DNA from: Motacilla alba alba | Lineage: Eukaryota; Chordata; Aves; Passeriformes; Motacillidae | Length of the DNA stretch: 64,000 nt | Direction of reading: 5' to 3' | Assembly (NCBI RefSeq): GCF_015832195.1 | Contig: NC_052046.1 | Coordinates: 40,018,911-40,082,910 of the forward strand | Part shown: positions 1 to 11,501 of the stretch, piece by piece | Position numbering within the stretch: position 1 is the first letter of the stretch | Layout of the letters: each line of letters begins with the position of its first letter | The notes under the pieces: generated by a model | Databases searched by the model: none | Told to the model about the DNA's origin: nothing | What the model saw: only the letters and a program-made list of their open reading frames with translations | Made by a program: the position numbers and the translations under genes

Positions 1-128
1 CTTACAGCCATGAGAGAAGCTCTAACATGTCAAACTCTCAGATCATACCTGCTTCAGTCCAGCCTAATGATTTCCCAAGAAACACTTCACAAAAACATGT
101 GACCAGCTCCTTTCTTAGCACTTAAATC

Positions 129-204
129 AAAATAGATAACATTGCCTTACCTTAGAGCATAAACATAAAATAGATAATATTGCCTTAACTTAGAGCATAA
201 GATT
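129..204. repeat. 38-bp tandem duplication, two copies
   Basis: Two adjacent copies (129-166 and 167-204) share an AAAATAGATAA start, a central ATTGCCTTA and a CTTAGAGCATAA end, with only a few differences. It looks like a simple local duplication; no function is suggested. Confidence 0.8.
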
Positions 205-1016
205 CATGCATAAATCAATATCTGTAAACCTTTTTAGCTTTCTACTTCTCAAGCTTACTGTTGGCATACTTTTGTTTCAGAGCAATTTCACCATATACCT
301 CTGAAGTCTGCTTCCTTGCACTTGATAGTTCTCATGAACACATTCACAATTTTCTTCTAATAGTTGTCTTTCTAATCCATCTTTTTTTCCCCACCCAACA
401 GTAAGAAGTGCAAAGATGATCTGCTTTAGGAATTTTATGTTACTAATATTAAAAAATTAGTTTCAAACTATTTAGATAAAAGAATTCTTGTTTTCTTATC
501 TTTATGCTTTAAAATAAAAATTTAAACAATGAATTAAGAAATAAAGCACAGGGAAAAAAATCTTGTTACCCTGGACAGCAAAAGCAGATACAAGGCTACA
601 CATAGCACATAGGCAGTAACAACATAAACATATTTTATCATTTCATCATGAAAATGAAAATTCTAAGCACAAATGAACTACAAATCTAAGCCTGCCTTAG
701 AAAATGCATAGGCTGGTAAGAGAGACTTTGTTTGTAATGTGCCACATATTTTATATCCTATACCATTCAAGAGCAGATTAAAATAATTAAGCCAATTATT
801 TAATAAAAAAAGGAAGCAGAAAGAGCAACAGTATCAACAAAAGTTGTTTTATGTCATGATAGCACAACATTTTGCACTAGGTTGCTTTATTGACTTTTAT
901 ATAAAAACACCCAGAGAAATTACTGATGCAGCAGATAAGGCATACAGCCTCAAAAGCATGCATTTTTCCACAGTCCCTCAGTAATGCGATTAAGAAGTTA
1001 CCATAAACTATTTAGA

Positions 1017-1042
1017 TGCATCTAGATGGTGCATCTAGATGG
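1017..1042. repeat. 13-bp tandem duplication
   Basis: The unit TGCATCTAGATGG occurs twice in direct succession (1017-1029 and 1030-1042). The unit is partly palindromic (ATGCAT, TCTAGA). Confidence 0.85.
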
Positions 1043-1492
1043 TGTATGTTAGAGTTAGCAGTATTTTTGGGCTAGATTTACATTTTTTGTTTCTCAGGAC
1101 AGGGTAGTCTTTTCCAAGCTATCTGTGTGGGAGGTTTTAAGCTTAAATTTGCAGGTCAAGTAGTGTCTTCGTGAATTTTTTTAACCATGTTTCTTGATTT
1201 GTGTTTAGCCAGAAAAGGAAGTGCAGTCATTTAAGAGTTCTGAGCACAATTGCATTAACAAGCTTAGTCAAATTTATTATCTGAGACAGAGGGGGATATG
1301 CAGAGGCTAAATAATATGAGGTTTCCCTTCCCTATTTCTCCTGTGATCTTTAAAAACTCTTTTAATCCACTGTTATATGTGTGTGTTTTCATGTATTATT
1401 GATTTTAGTGACATACATTCCTTCTGGAACCACTGCAACCTTCTGCAATCAGTCAAGAATTAAAAAAAAAATTAGAAGTTTAGAATTCCAAT

Positions 1493-1866
1493 ATCATAGA
1501 ATCATAGAATTCCAGAATGGGTTAAGTGGCCCTCTTTTAATTTGAAACCATTACCCTTGTCTTTATCACTAGGTCCCCTTGTGAATAGTCTCTCTCCACT
1601 TTTCCTGCAAGCTCCATTCAGGTACTAGAAGTCACAATTAGATTACCCACAAGCCTCCTCTTTTCCAGGCTGAACAAACCAAATTTCCTCAGCCTTTCCT
1701 CATAGAAGATGTGCTTCATTCTCTGATCATCTTGCTGTGCCTTTTCCAGACTCACTCCAAGTGTTCATGTCCTTCCTGTGCTGGGGATCCCAGGGCTGCA
1801 TGTAGCACTTCAGATGGGGTCTCTCAGGAGTAGAGGGGCAGAATCACCTCCCTCAACCTCGATCAC
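1493..1866 (-). mobile_element. CR1 LINE 3' fragment (minus strand)
   Basis: The left edge reads ATCATAGAATCATAGAATTCC, the reverse complement of the CR1 terminal (ATTCTATG)n repeat, so the element runs right to left. The interior keeps the CR1 tail order in antisense: the tracts matching 'tcactaggtcccc', 'tccaggctgaacaa', 'cctttcctcatag' and 'ccagggctgca'. It is truncated at its 5' end near 1866. There is no open reading frame; it is a dead copy. CR1 is the dominant bird LINE, and 5' truncation is typical of it. Confidence 0.9.
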
Positions 1867-2005
1867 GTAGAAAGAAAATTAGGAAGGTAAAAGCTCATTT
1901 AGAACTGTATGTGGTCACTTCTGTAAAGGATAATAAATAGTGGTTTAATAAATCAAATAATATCAAAAGAAGAGCCAAGTAAAACTTCCCTTCTTTATTC
2001 AAAGT

Positions 2006-2640
2006 GTGAGGGAATATAGTCATCAACAGCCAACACAGGTTTAAGGAAAGGCTGGTGATGTCTAAGCAACCTGATCTCCTTTTATGAACAAGGGACCTGA
2101 CTGCAGGATGAGTAAAGGTCTTCAGCCGAGCCTCTGACAGTCTCTCATGGCATTGTCCTGGAAAAGCTGGCAGCCCATGGCTTGCACTATTTTCTGGGTT
2201 AAAAACTGGCCCCAAGCAGTGCTACATGTTGGGGTAGAGTGCCTGGAAAGCTGCACAGCAGAAAAGAATGTAGGGGTGTTGGACAACAAGAGCTGAACAT
2301 GAGCCAGTAGTGTTCCCAAGAAGGCCAATGGCATTCTGGCCTGCATCAGCAATAGTATGGCCACCAGGACCAGGGCAGTGATTGTCCCTCTATCTTCAGC
2401 ACTAGAGGTGAAGGTGAGGTCAGACCTCAAGTCCTGTGTCCAGTTCTGAGTCCCTCACTACAAGAAGGACATTGAGGGGCTGAAGCATGTCTAGAGAAGG
2501 GTAGAGCTGGTGAAGGGTCTGGAGCACAGGTCCAATGAAAAGCAGCTGAGCTGGGTTTGTTAGCCTGGAGAAAAGGAGGCTCAAGGACAACCTTATCACT
2601 CTGTACAGCTACCTGAAAAGAATTTGTAGCCATGTGGGGG
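2006..2640 (+). mobile_element. CR1 LINE fragment, end of ORF2 and 3' region, internally deleted
   Basis: Reading left to right it begins in the reverse-transcriptase part of ORF2 (a decayed equivalent of the segment that ends 'GTAAAAAACTGG', seen here near 2200). It then jumps at about 2205-2240 to the distal ORF2/3' region (GCTGAACATGAGCCAG, GGCCAATGGCATTCTGGCC, ACTACAAGAAGGACATTGAG, AGCCTGGAGAAAAGGAGGCT). From memory of intact CR1 several hundred bases are missing at the jump, so this copy carries an internal deletion. Many stops; not functional. It lies between two CR1 pieces of opposite orientation. Confidence 0.9.
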
Positions 2641-2937
2641 TACATGGGGCCAAGTCATGTCCAGCCTCTAATCCACCAGCATCCCCAATTCCCTCTCACA
2701 GGGCTGCTCTCAGACCGTTCATACCCAGCCTGCATCATTACCAGGGGTTGCCCCAACCAGGGTGCAGCATCTTGCCCTTGGTCTTGTTAAACCTCATATA
2801 TTCCCATGGGCCCATTTCATGTACTTGTCCAGTCCTCTGGATGACACTTAATTCTTCAAGTGCATCAATGACACCCCTCAGCTTGGTGTCAGATAACTTA
2901 TCTGAGACTGTGCAGCCCACTTTTCTAGTATGCATTT
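2641..2937 (-). mobile_element. CR1 LINE ORF2 fragment (minus strand)
   Basis: On the minus strand the segment reads as the late ORF2 region of CR1: a decayed match to the 'DDTKLGG...IQRDLDRLEKW...MRFNKAKC' block, visible as SDTKLRGVIDALEEL, then a tract ending YMRFNKTKGKMLHPGWGNP. The frame is interrupted and lacks the upstream RT core. It abuts the plus-strand CR1 at 2640 with almost no spacer. Confidence 0.85.
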
Positions 2938-5900
2938 CCCTAAATATTTCCAGTTAAAATAAACATTTATTTTAAATTCAAAACATTCAAAACATACATA
3001 TTTAATATAGCTACAAAAAGGTTTCTTTTTTCATTGTTTTTGGAGTTTTTTAACATATATATGTTTGGCCAAACTGCAGAAGCTGCTTCTACTTAAGTGT
3101 AATTCCATTTTCTTTATAGTCAGTATAAGAAACTTTCAAATAGTGAACATTTCAGAGTATTTTGCTGTTAAAAAAATCAGATTCAATTTTTTACTTATAG
3201 GACTTAGTATGGAATTGTCCCACCTTCTGTCAAATTCATCAGTTTTCTATGCTAGCCATGCTTTCCATTTAGCTTGGAAAAAAGGTCATGCACAGTTTTT
3301 CTCTTCGAAGAAATTCCTTCATAGTCAATAAATGTACCTTCTGCCTCCTTTCAACTGCTGAAGCTTCTAAACAAATAACTATATGATTACAGAAGTTATG
3401 TTCTCTTTAATAAAGAACACTACTAGAAAACATAATTATTTTACACTACAAATGTTAATAACTTGAAGAGTATAATAGAACAACATCAGAAAAAAGTTAT
3501 TTAGAGAAGAATAAAAAGATGATGAAGGTAGGTGACAGTTTTTAAGTGTGGGAATACATTGCCTATTCCTCCAGATTTGTGTTTGTTATAGCAAAAGATA
3601 ACTGCACATATGGAATTATTAAATTGTTAGTTATAAAGAGAAGTACACAATCAAAATCTTGAAAGAAAATGAAATGGGTTGTGACACAGAGAGAACAAGT
3701 CTGCTGTTTGCAGGCCATAGAACATTGATCTACGAAATACCTGATTTTATTACACAAATTACAGGCCAAGGTGTTTGGGTTTCATGAAACTGTAATGTGA
3801 ACAGAATGCTTCTCAGCTGCTGAGTTCCATGATAGTAATTTGGAAGATGGAAGGGGAAAGGGAAAAAAAATGGGAGGCAGAAAAAATTCTGTCAAATCAA
3901 CAATGTCACATATCATTCTTCCTTTTTGCAACAATACTTTACTTTGGAAAACAAGTTCTCTAAAGTATGATTGCCATAGGTATTTTTATGACAAGTTGTT
4001 CTTTAAAGAGGTCAAATACCTCCACTCCAACAAAAATATTATGTATTAAAAGTTAGAAAGAGTTTTCTTGTTTATATGATAGGGACTTAAAACAATATGC
4101 TTCTAGTTGGTTAAGATGAGGAACTTTGAAGGCTAATAGAAACACATTCTTTTGAATAATAAGCCTATATTAGTCTTTGGAAACAGCTACAGGAGATGAG
4201 CTTAAAAAAGATTTTTTCATCTCTTCTTGAGAAAGTTACAGTGGTTGGCGCGATCAATGCAACTATCTACTTAAGTCATACATAGTTCCTTGCATTTGAA
4301 TTTTAGTCCTCAGCAATTACACTGAGATAAGGACATTTGATTGAACATAACAGGCTTGTTTTGTTCTGGTACTTTTTCTCTATGTGACCTTTCATCCTAG
4401 TTTCACATTTTCCTTTCAGGTCAGTGACATTATTGCAAACATCATTCTCAGTGTCCATGTCAGAGATAAAGTACCAATAGTACAAAGAATATTTGCTCAA
4501 TGTCATGAGGGAAATCAATGAAAAGGAAAAACATTAAAGTTCTATCGACATAGACCTGCCATCCACTCATCTACCAACCAGATTTATGAATATCTGGTAT
4601 AGTATTTTGAAAAACGCACAGCATTTCGTTACTCATCCATGATACAGCTTGAATGTGTTTTCATTATTGTTTTTTTCCTCAAATAGATTCTTCACTATGA
4701 AAAAAAAGAGAGAAAAATACCCAACTATTTTACTATTATATTAGTAGGCAAAATGAGATAATGAGATAATAAGTACAATATATTATTTTTTTAACCATTT
4801 TAAGCTTAGTAATAGACACATTTTTCAATTTTTTGACAAATTCAGGCACATAGGGAAAAAATATTGCAGATGAAATGAGATTTTAACTTTGAGTGAACCA
4901 TTTCATATCACTCAAAAATGCTTTTAGAAAAATGATGGGTTACCAAGATTTTGATCTTTAAATTTCTTTAGTACAATAAGGTGACATCTTGAAAGGGATA
5001 TAACTTTTTGCAGGAAAAAAAAACACTTTCTTGTTTAGCATCTTATGTTTTACTCCGTTTTTCAAAACCAGCCAGAAAAAGTTCATCTATTAGCCTTTTT
5101 ATACCATAGATTTTTCTGACTTTCTGTGTTTTCTTCTGAGAAAGGATTTCATAGAAAGAAAAGAAATTACCATTTCATTTAACTATTGCATCATTGGTGC
5201 ATCATTGTAATTGTATGCCTTTTTCAGCTAGAATCACTAAAAAGGCTAAGTGCATGTAGTGGTAAGTTACAGTCCTTATAATAATTGATACGAATCCAGT
5301 TGCAAAGCCCCCAGAGTGCCTGCAGCAAATGCCCTCAAGTGTAACAGCTCCGCACGAGGGGTTACCTGGCTTTTTCCGGCTCCACTTTTGCTCTCATTTT
5401 ACCAAGACTTAAAACTACTCCTGAAGCTCTAAACTCTTAGGACTTACAGTTCTTACTGTGTGCTGCATAGCAGAAAAGTTCTGTAACAGTTGAAGGGCTT
5501 ATCTCTTCTTTTTATCCCAGCAACAGGCAAAGTGGAGCGAGCAGCAGTGTAAAAGTCCAATTTCTTCCCTTTTCCATTATCTGCAAGCCAGCTGACACTG
5601 CAAACTTATACCAGCAGTAATCCTGAAACAGGAAGGAATCATCCAGGCATGCTATTGCAAGACTAAAATCTGTACAACTCTGTCTTTTCCTATACTTTTG
5701 TGTAATGATCTTGCATTCTTTCAGAAGAGCAGGAAAATTACAGTTTTCTACTGCTATAGCCACTGCTTAAGAGAAACACTTAGTTTCTAAAATATTCCTC
5801 CATATGCTGGCTTTTCTGAGAGAGCAGTGAATGGCTAGACTAAGAGTTCTTGTTAGACTTTAAAATATTCCTTTTAACTTCACACGTATTAGAAGCAAGC

Positions 5901-7900
5901 AAAAGTCATATTTGACAATGAGATATGATACACATGTATCCCAAGATGAAAATAATTGTAAATATTGCTTTTAGATAAAGGTTTACTCTTAATAGACTCT
6001 GATTTAGTCCTTCCTTTTTCTAAAGTAGAGTTTCATCTATCAGATTTCACTGATGTATAACAGTGATTTCAGCTGAGCGCTCTGGGAAATTCTGCCACTA
6101 TCTAAGCAAGGAGAGTGAATTTTCAATATAGACAATGCTATCAGAGGTCAACTATCTTCCTACAAATTCCACTTGCAATTTTTCATCTTGTTCTGCTCTC
6201 ATTTTGTTTTCCAGATATGAAGAATGTATCAAATAAGTAGATCACAATCAACATCTTCCACTTTTCTACGCTGACCAGTTTATTAACTCAAATGTCCTGT
6301 TCTCTTTTTTTTTTTTCATGTCCTGGTTTCGTGCTTTGTCCCCCAATCTTCCTTGAAGTACCCCTAGCTGAAACCTGAAGCCTAAGTTTGATACAGCCCA
6401 GAGGACAATATAGCTCAGATTTCTGAGGAAATTTCTGCACTGTTGGGAGGAATGATGAGAACATGCACAGAATAGACCTACACAAGATAGAGAATGGAAA
6501 AATAGAGGCAAGATAGCAGTAAGAAGACTTAAGAACAAGAATAGCAACTGAAATATGAGCATAAAAAACAAGTAAATTGATTACATCAATGACCAGATCA
6601 CAATTTCCATATAACTTGTTGCACAGCTGCTCCAGCTTATGTGTGGCTTGGCCACATATGCCAACAGTGCTGGACAATTATTCTGACATGTGAAAGCACT
6701 GACATATATATCAGATATCCCTGATCATATCTAGCACAGAGGTCAGGAGCTCAGTTCTGAATCACTTCAGTGCTTTATGTCAACAAAGAATTAAGAGCAG
6801 GTTTTCACGATGCCTTACTCAGACAAATGTATGCTGAGCATGCTCATAAGTAGCTGTCCCTATCTGCCTGCATGTCAAAACCCCTATGGAAGAGTCTCTT
6901 AAAACCATGGAAGAAAAAGAAAATACTAACCTAGAAAATTAGACTCCACTGTTCTAATCAGTTTCATTTCAATAATAGTGTGGAAATTCAGAGTTTCAAA
7001 TCATGAACATGGAAGAAGTCACAAAGCTTGTAATTAGAAATACAAAAAAACAATGGCTTGTGGCTTTTGCAATGTTTTGGGAAGCAAGAATTCTGGGTTT
7101 CATTTTTAGCTTTATGTCAGACATTTTGCTGCTATTTGGGTAAAATTGTTCATTCCTGCTATAATATAACACTTGAATTTGCAAACCAACAGAATTAAGC
7201 CTCTGTTGGGATTTTTAGGTAAACTCAATCAGCCCAGGTCTTCATACCCATGAGTATGATTTTGGGTGAGCTGAGGCATGTAGAATTTAAAGCAGCCAAT
7301 TTCTGATCTGAAAGACATAGAACTTCTTAAAACTAGAATTACCAGAGGAAATTGCTACATCAGTTCAGATGTATGGTTTTCTGATTAACGTGACCAATGT
7401 GAACAAGGGGAGTAACAGACAAGTCCATATTGTACCTGAGATTATGGCAAATTTTGGTTTTGGGGATGCACGGGAGATTGGGAATTTTTCTGTTGATGGA
7501 AAAAACTATTCACACAGAGAAATACCCTTACTGAAATATTTTTACAGTTTTATAACTAAGCATAATATCACATTATGCAAATTTACCTATTCAAATGTCA
7601 ATAGTAAGATCTTCCAAAAATGTTTCATCCTCCAAAATTTGAGTATAAATACAAAATCTTTTTAGAAAGAGTATAATTAGCTGTAGAGTAAATGTTGTTG
7701 AGGAAATGGTGGTTTACGAAGACATAAGTAATTTTCAGAATTCATGGAGAAAAACAATAGTTACCTCAGAGTCTCACAAGCCCATTCCTATCTCATTATT
7801 CTTAAAACAATAGATTGTTGTTACTATGCCTTGTTCATTTTTCTTCCTTCACATTTCTGCAAAATACAGCCTGGGTAGACATCAGACTTGTGGTATGATT
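2938..7900. other. AT-rich non-coding DNA, no gene seen
   Basis: About 5 kb of AT-rich sequence with short frames on both strands (longest near 6288-6677 on the minus strand, 129 codons, no recognisable motif). No LTR or CR1 signature was recognised. A less AT-rich patch with a few CpGs lies at about 5290-5400 and is noted as a finding. I cannot exclude old, highly diverged repeats. Confidence 0.55.
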
Positions 7901-7919
7901 ATTTTCATTAATTAAGAAA

Positions 7920-8075
7920 AGTTATTTCAAACAAAGCAAAACAAAAAATGAAATCTAAAATAGAAAATAACCAAAACCAGACAAAAACCCAAACAAACAA
8001 ACATAACTAAAAAAAACAAAAAACAAAGAAAATCCAAAACATAACCAGAAAATAATAATAAAAAAAGACCAACCA
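7920..8075. repeat. A-rich, T-poor low-complexity stretch
   Basis: The plus strand is dominated by A with scattered C and G and very few T, in units such as CAAA, AAAC and AATAAT. This is a strong strand asymmetry over roughly 150 bases. It may be the remains of an A-rich retroposon tail or a decayed simple repeat. Confidence 0.7.
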
Positions 8076-8486
8076 AACTGATGTTAGGTTCTGATCCAAA
8101 CATCATCTAGGTATGTATGAAATGAGGACTGATGTCCACTCCTATCAAATGGACAAGAATAATTTAAATAGGATGAACTCATTTCCCTGCCTCTTTATAA
8201 ACACTCAGGCCTCGGTCTTCATTTCTCCTGTCTGTCTGCCTACTAACAACCACCACTGGAGGAACAGGGCAGTGAGACATCTTTTCTCCTGTCTCAGGAA
8301 GGCACTGACGCCAGCTGCTGCTCAGGAGCTTCCAGGCTAGAATGAGTTTTGACAAGAAAAGTAGCTGGCCTCCACCCTCTCTCCGGACCCCACTCTCATT
8401 ATTTTGGCAGTCACAGACACTCACTATGCATGCCCAAGAGTGGTCATAGCTTGTCCCAGCCTGACTAAGGCCTGGACTCCTGCTGA

Positions 8487-9489
8487 GTGGGTCTACAATG
8501 CCTGGAGAGTCAAGCAAGGCTCTGGCTGGTGCTGAATGGTGTGTTGGTGGCTCTTGGCAGCAGTTCTCCATGCCTGTCCCTGAAGATGTTGGCTGCACTT
8601 CCCTGGTTGCCATGGGAAAGCAGCTGCTGCTCTGAGTTCTCTCCAGCCTTCTGCAATGCATTGAGAGCACGGCCACAGCATCAGACTGGACAAATTCCAT
8701 CTCCTGCAAAGCTCGGTCTGACCTTCATGATCCTGTGTCTACACCAGGTCTGCTTTGGCTGCATTATGCAGTGGACAGTAGGAAAACAGACTGTCCCACT
8801 CTGTGTGGGCCTTCTCCAGTGCATCAAGCTCCTGGTGTGGGTGGAAGATGACTTTTTAGACTAAACCAACATGCCTACCACACAGCCATTGGATGCCAGC
8901 AGCTATATAGAAGCAGCTCTGACAACCCAGGCACCCACCATCTTTTTCCCAAAGGATACCATTTCACAATGCAGCAGAGACAGTACCTAGGGCTGCTGTG
9001 GGTGGCCTCCCAGCAGACATCTGGGCAAGCATTTTCCAAGACTCTCCAGAAACCTTTGAAATCCTGATGTCCCAGCTGCAATAATTGTTGCGGGAGATCT
9101 AAGGGCTATTGTGGTGGCTAATTGTTACAGCAACTACTCTGATCATGACCAGTCTGTGCCTTCTAGGACTCAACAAAGAAGCCTCAGTCCAGGAGCTGCA
9201 GCCCAGCCTGCAAGACCACATAGCAATATTCTTACACTGGCCCATAGATGTCATTGTGCACCAGTGCAGTGAAGAAGATGAGAGGCATTTGGGCCAAAAG
9301 GATACCTCCAGTTCCAAAGGGGCAGGAGAACAGCCCATGGATATCCCCAGGCCTTCTACCTCCCTAGGGGGGACTCCCATTGTCAGCATGGGCATCTCCA
9401 GCAGAAAGTTAGGAAATTTTCCTTCATTCACTCCAGAAATTTCCCAGTTTACTTGTGTCTTGCTTTCTTGTCCCTCCAGCAGATATTAG
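8487..9489 (+). pseudogene. Decayed plus-strand reading frame, family unknown
   Basis: This block is richer in G and C than its surroundings. Frame 3 is open from 8487 to 8864, then continues past one stop as a readable stretch to about 8987 (includes DASSYIEAALTTQAPTIFF). After an apparent frameshift, frame 1 reads from about 9007 to 9489 with only two early stops: ADIWASIFQDSPETFEILMS, then a hydrophobic stretch, then VQELQPSLQDHIAIFL and a polar, Ser/Pro-rich tail (SEEDERHLGQKDTSSSKGAG). The pattern resembles a decayed coding copy with a coiled-coil-like segment. I do not recognise the family. A retrocopy or an old DNA-transposon accessory gene (for example a Myb/SANT type partner protein) are guesses only. 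The opposite strand also has open stretches, so orientation is not secure. Antisense CR1 sequence overlaps its right end. Confidence 0.35.
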
Positions 9490-9840
9490 CATAGCTCAAG
9501 TTCCCTGTAACTGTGAATGTGATGTTTCTTCCAGTTGTCTGAAGATGGCATCATTTGCTTTTCATTTGGGATGAGGCAGTGCATTGCAGACTCCCATTAC
9601 ATCATGTATGTTTGTCTACCTCCTCGTCCTGATGCACAACCAAAGTCAGTTGTCTCATAATCCATCCCTAGGCAGAGAGCTCCATACATACCAGCTGCTT
9701 TCACGTCAGTTAGAATCCTTCTTCTGTATTCCTGTCCTGCCCACACTGGAGAGACTGTATGCACCCACAGCAGCACTCCAGTTGTATGAACTGACCCACT
9801 ATATCTCCATGATCCCATTGAGATTGTGGTCCTGCAGACA
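9385..9840 (-). mobile_element. CR1 LINE ORF2 endonuclease fragment (minus strand)
   Basis: The reverse complement matches the endonuclease part of CR1 ORF2: a decayed 'TGGGACAGTTCACATGACTG' block, then ACTGGAGTGCTGCTG, a 'TGTATGGAGCTCTCTGCCT' block, 'GGGAGTCTGC', CTTCAGACAACTGGAAGAA and ATATCTGCTGGAGGGACAA in the expected order. It is truncated on both sides and has multiple stops. The left boundary, where it meets the unidentified block, is approximate. Confidence 0.75.
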
Positions 9841-11408
9841 CATGTAGACCAGGAATTTTTCCTTTTTGCTCCCCATGTTGCATATGTGAGAGATGTGAAG
9901 AATGAAGAAACTAGAAAGTGATCTCTAGCAGGCACAAGTCAAATTAGTTCTGGAAATACAAGGAGAAATGTTTCTTGTCTATGCTGTCTCAAAGGCTGCT
10001 GGAAATTGTGACGACATCTTCTCAGGTGTCATAAATTCTGAGACTCCCCTGGCATGCTGCAAACCTCAATCTCAGAAAAGAGTCACTCTCACAAAAGATA
10101 TATAATCTTTTCTTGAGGAATACCAATAAAGAAAATCTTGCATACCCAAGTCCAAATATACTCTGAATGAGAGCATTACTTTATAAGACAACATGGAGTT
10201 GCACCATACCTGGTGCTTTGTATAACTTCTTGGAACTCTGATAGACACATGAAGAGCATGAGATAGCCTATAAAATTTTCAGAATGAAAATAATTATAAT
10301 TAAAGAAAAAGCACCAATAAAACCTTCTCCATCAAAACTTTTCTCCCCACACACTAAAAACCTGAAGTAGTTTAGATGAAAAACGACAGCTTTTTTCATT
10401 ATGTAACACTCCTACAACAACTGCTTCTTCCAGTTCCAAAGGGACCAATTAAAGAGGCAACGGAAGTGCTTGTATTTGTACTTTTTCCCATTACCTGAAC
10501 TATCATTTGGAAATACTGGCCCAGGATGACTACTTCCATATTACTAGTCCATGAGAAGGGTCTTTTCTGTTTCTAGTGGTTTGACTCACCGGATGTCAAG
10601 CGTATTTTTCTGAGAATGAGAAACTGCTTTGGTGATTCACTGTAAAAAAAAGTGGGGGCAGTTCAGAATAAATTAGATGCATAAGAGAGATGAATTTTGC
10701 TAGACGAGAAGCACAAGCAAAAAAGTACCTAAGGGGAGATTCTATATGACTTCAAGAGTGTCAGTAAAAAGCTCACTAGTGAATTTTGCATTAAACACAG
10801 ACGTTGAAATATCATGTTATATTTATTACGATTACTGTTTTCACATGAAAACTCTCTACAGTTCTGTTGAAAGTGTGAAATTCAGGGACAGAGCACTTTT
10901 TATTTATATTTTTCAGTATTCATCTATTTTTTTCCATTTTTCAACCTTTATTAAAATAGTAATTTAATTAAAAAGCAGGAGTCTTCATACTGATAGAAAA
11001 AAACAAGCTAACTCATTGTATAAAATTATACAGATAGAAGTAGAATATTATTACTACAAAATCTTTCTATCTTGAAAAGATGTCATTATATACTTTAGGG
11101 ACTCTTAAGAAGAATATTCTTCTTTTTATTTTCTTTTTGTTCTCTTCTGATTTTCCAACTCATTCACTTAAAAAATGACCACTGGCTGTACTCCTGACTG
11201 AGATTACTGCAATATTCCACTTCTCCTCAGTGTGCATTACCCTTTATTAGTAAAGGTACTCTTTGAAGATAGCAAATTCTCAAGGAGTTACATCCACATT
11301 TTGGTAGTATTTACTATAATGCTATCTTCTTCACTTAAAAATTCAGTGTTAGGACTTGACTTCTAAAAGTTTTACTACGCTTGGTTCTGAATAAAACCTA
11401 CTACTAAA
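9841..11408. other. Non-coding DNA, nothing recognised
   Basis: AT-rich sequence with only short frames (73 codons at most). No repeat family recognised. The first 100 bases may still belong to the neighbouring CR1 copy. Confidence 0.5.
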
Positions 11409-11501
11409 ACAGGTTGCCCAGAGAATCTGTGGATGTCCCATCCCTGGATGCGGTTTTGGCCAGTTGGATACAGACACAAGCAACCTGGTCTTGTGGAAGG
11501 T
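11409..11501 (+). mobile_element. Short CR1 LINE fragment
   Basis: AGGTTGCCCAGAGAATCTG, GGATGTCCCATCCCTGGATG and CAACCTGGTCTTGTGGAAGG follow in the order of the CR1 3' untranslated region. The copy is cut off on both sides, lacking the terminal (ATTCTATG)n. Confidence 0.85.

Larger units (their letters stand above)
1..1492. other. AT-rich non-coding DNA
   Basis: No gene or recognisable transposon is visible. The stretch is AT-rich with many short A and T runs. It contains two small tandem duplications, at 129-204 and 1017-1042, listed separately. Frames are short and stop-dense on both strands. Confidence 0.6.

Noticed and set aside
6266..6677. Overlapping minus-strand frames of 101 and 129 codons
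   Set aside because: They overlap in different frames and read through an A/T-run; no motif.
8179..8709. 176-codon minus-strand frame
   Set aside because: No recognised motif; the plus strand of the same block gives the longer connected reading, so this is more likely a shadow. Orientation remains uncertain.
8100..9490. Identification as a Harbinger-type transposase or its Myb-like partner
   Set aside because: Considered from the look of the coiled-coil-like segment, but no DDE or Myb motif could be located, so no family name is given.
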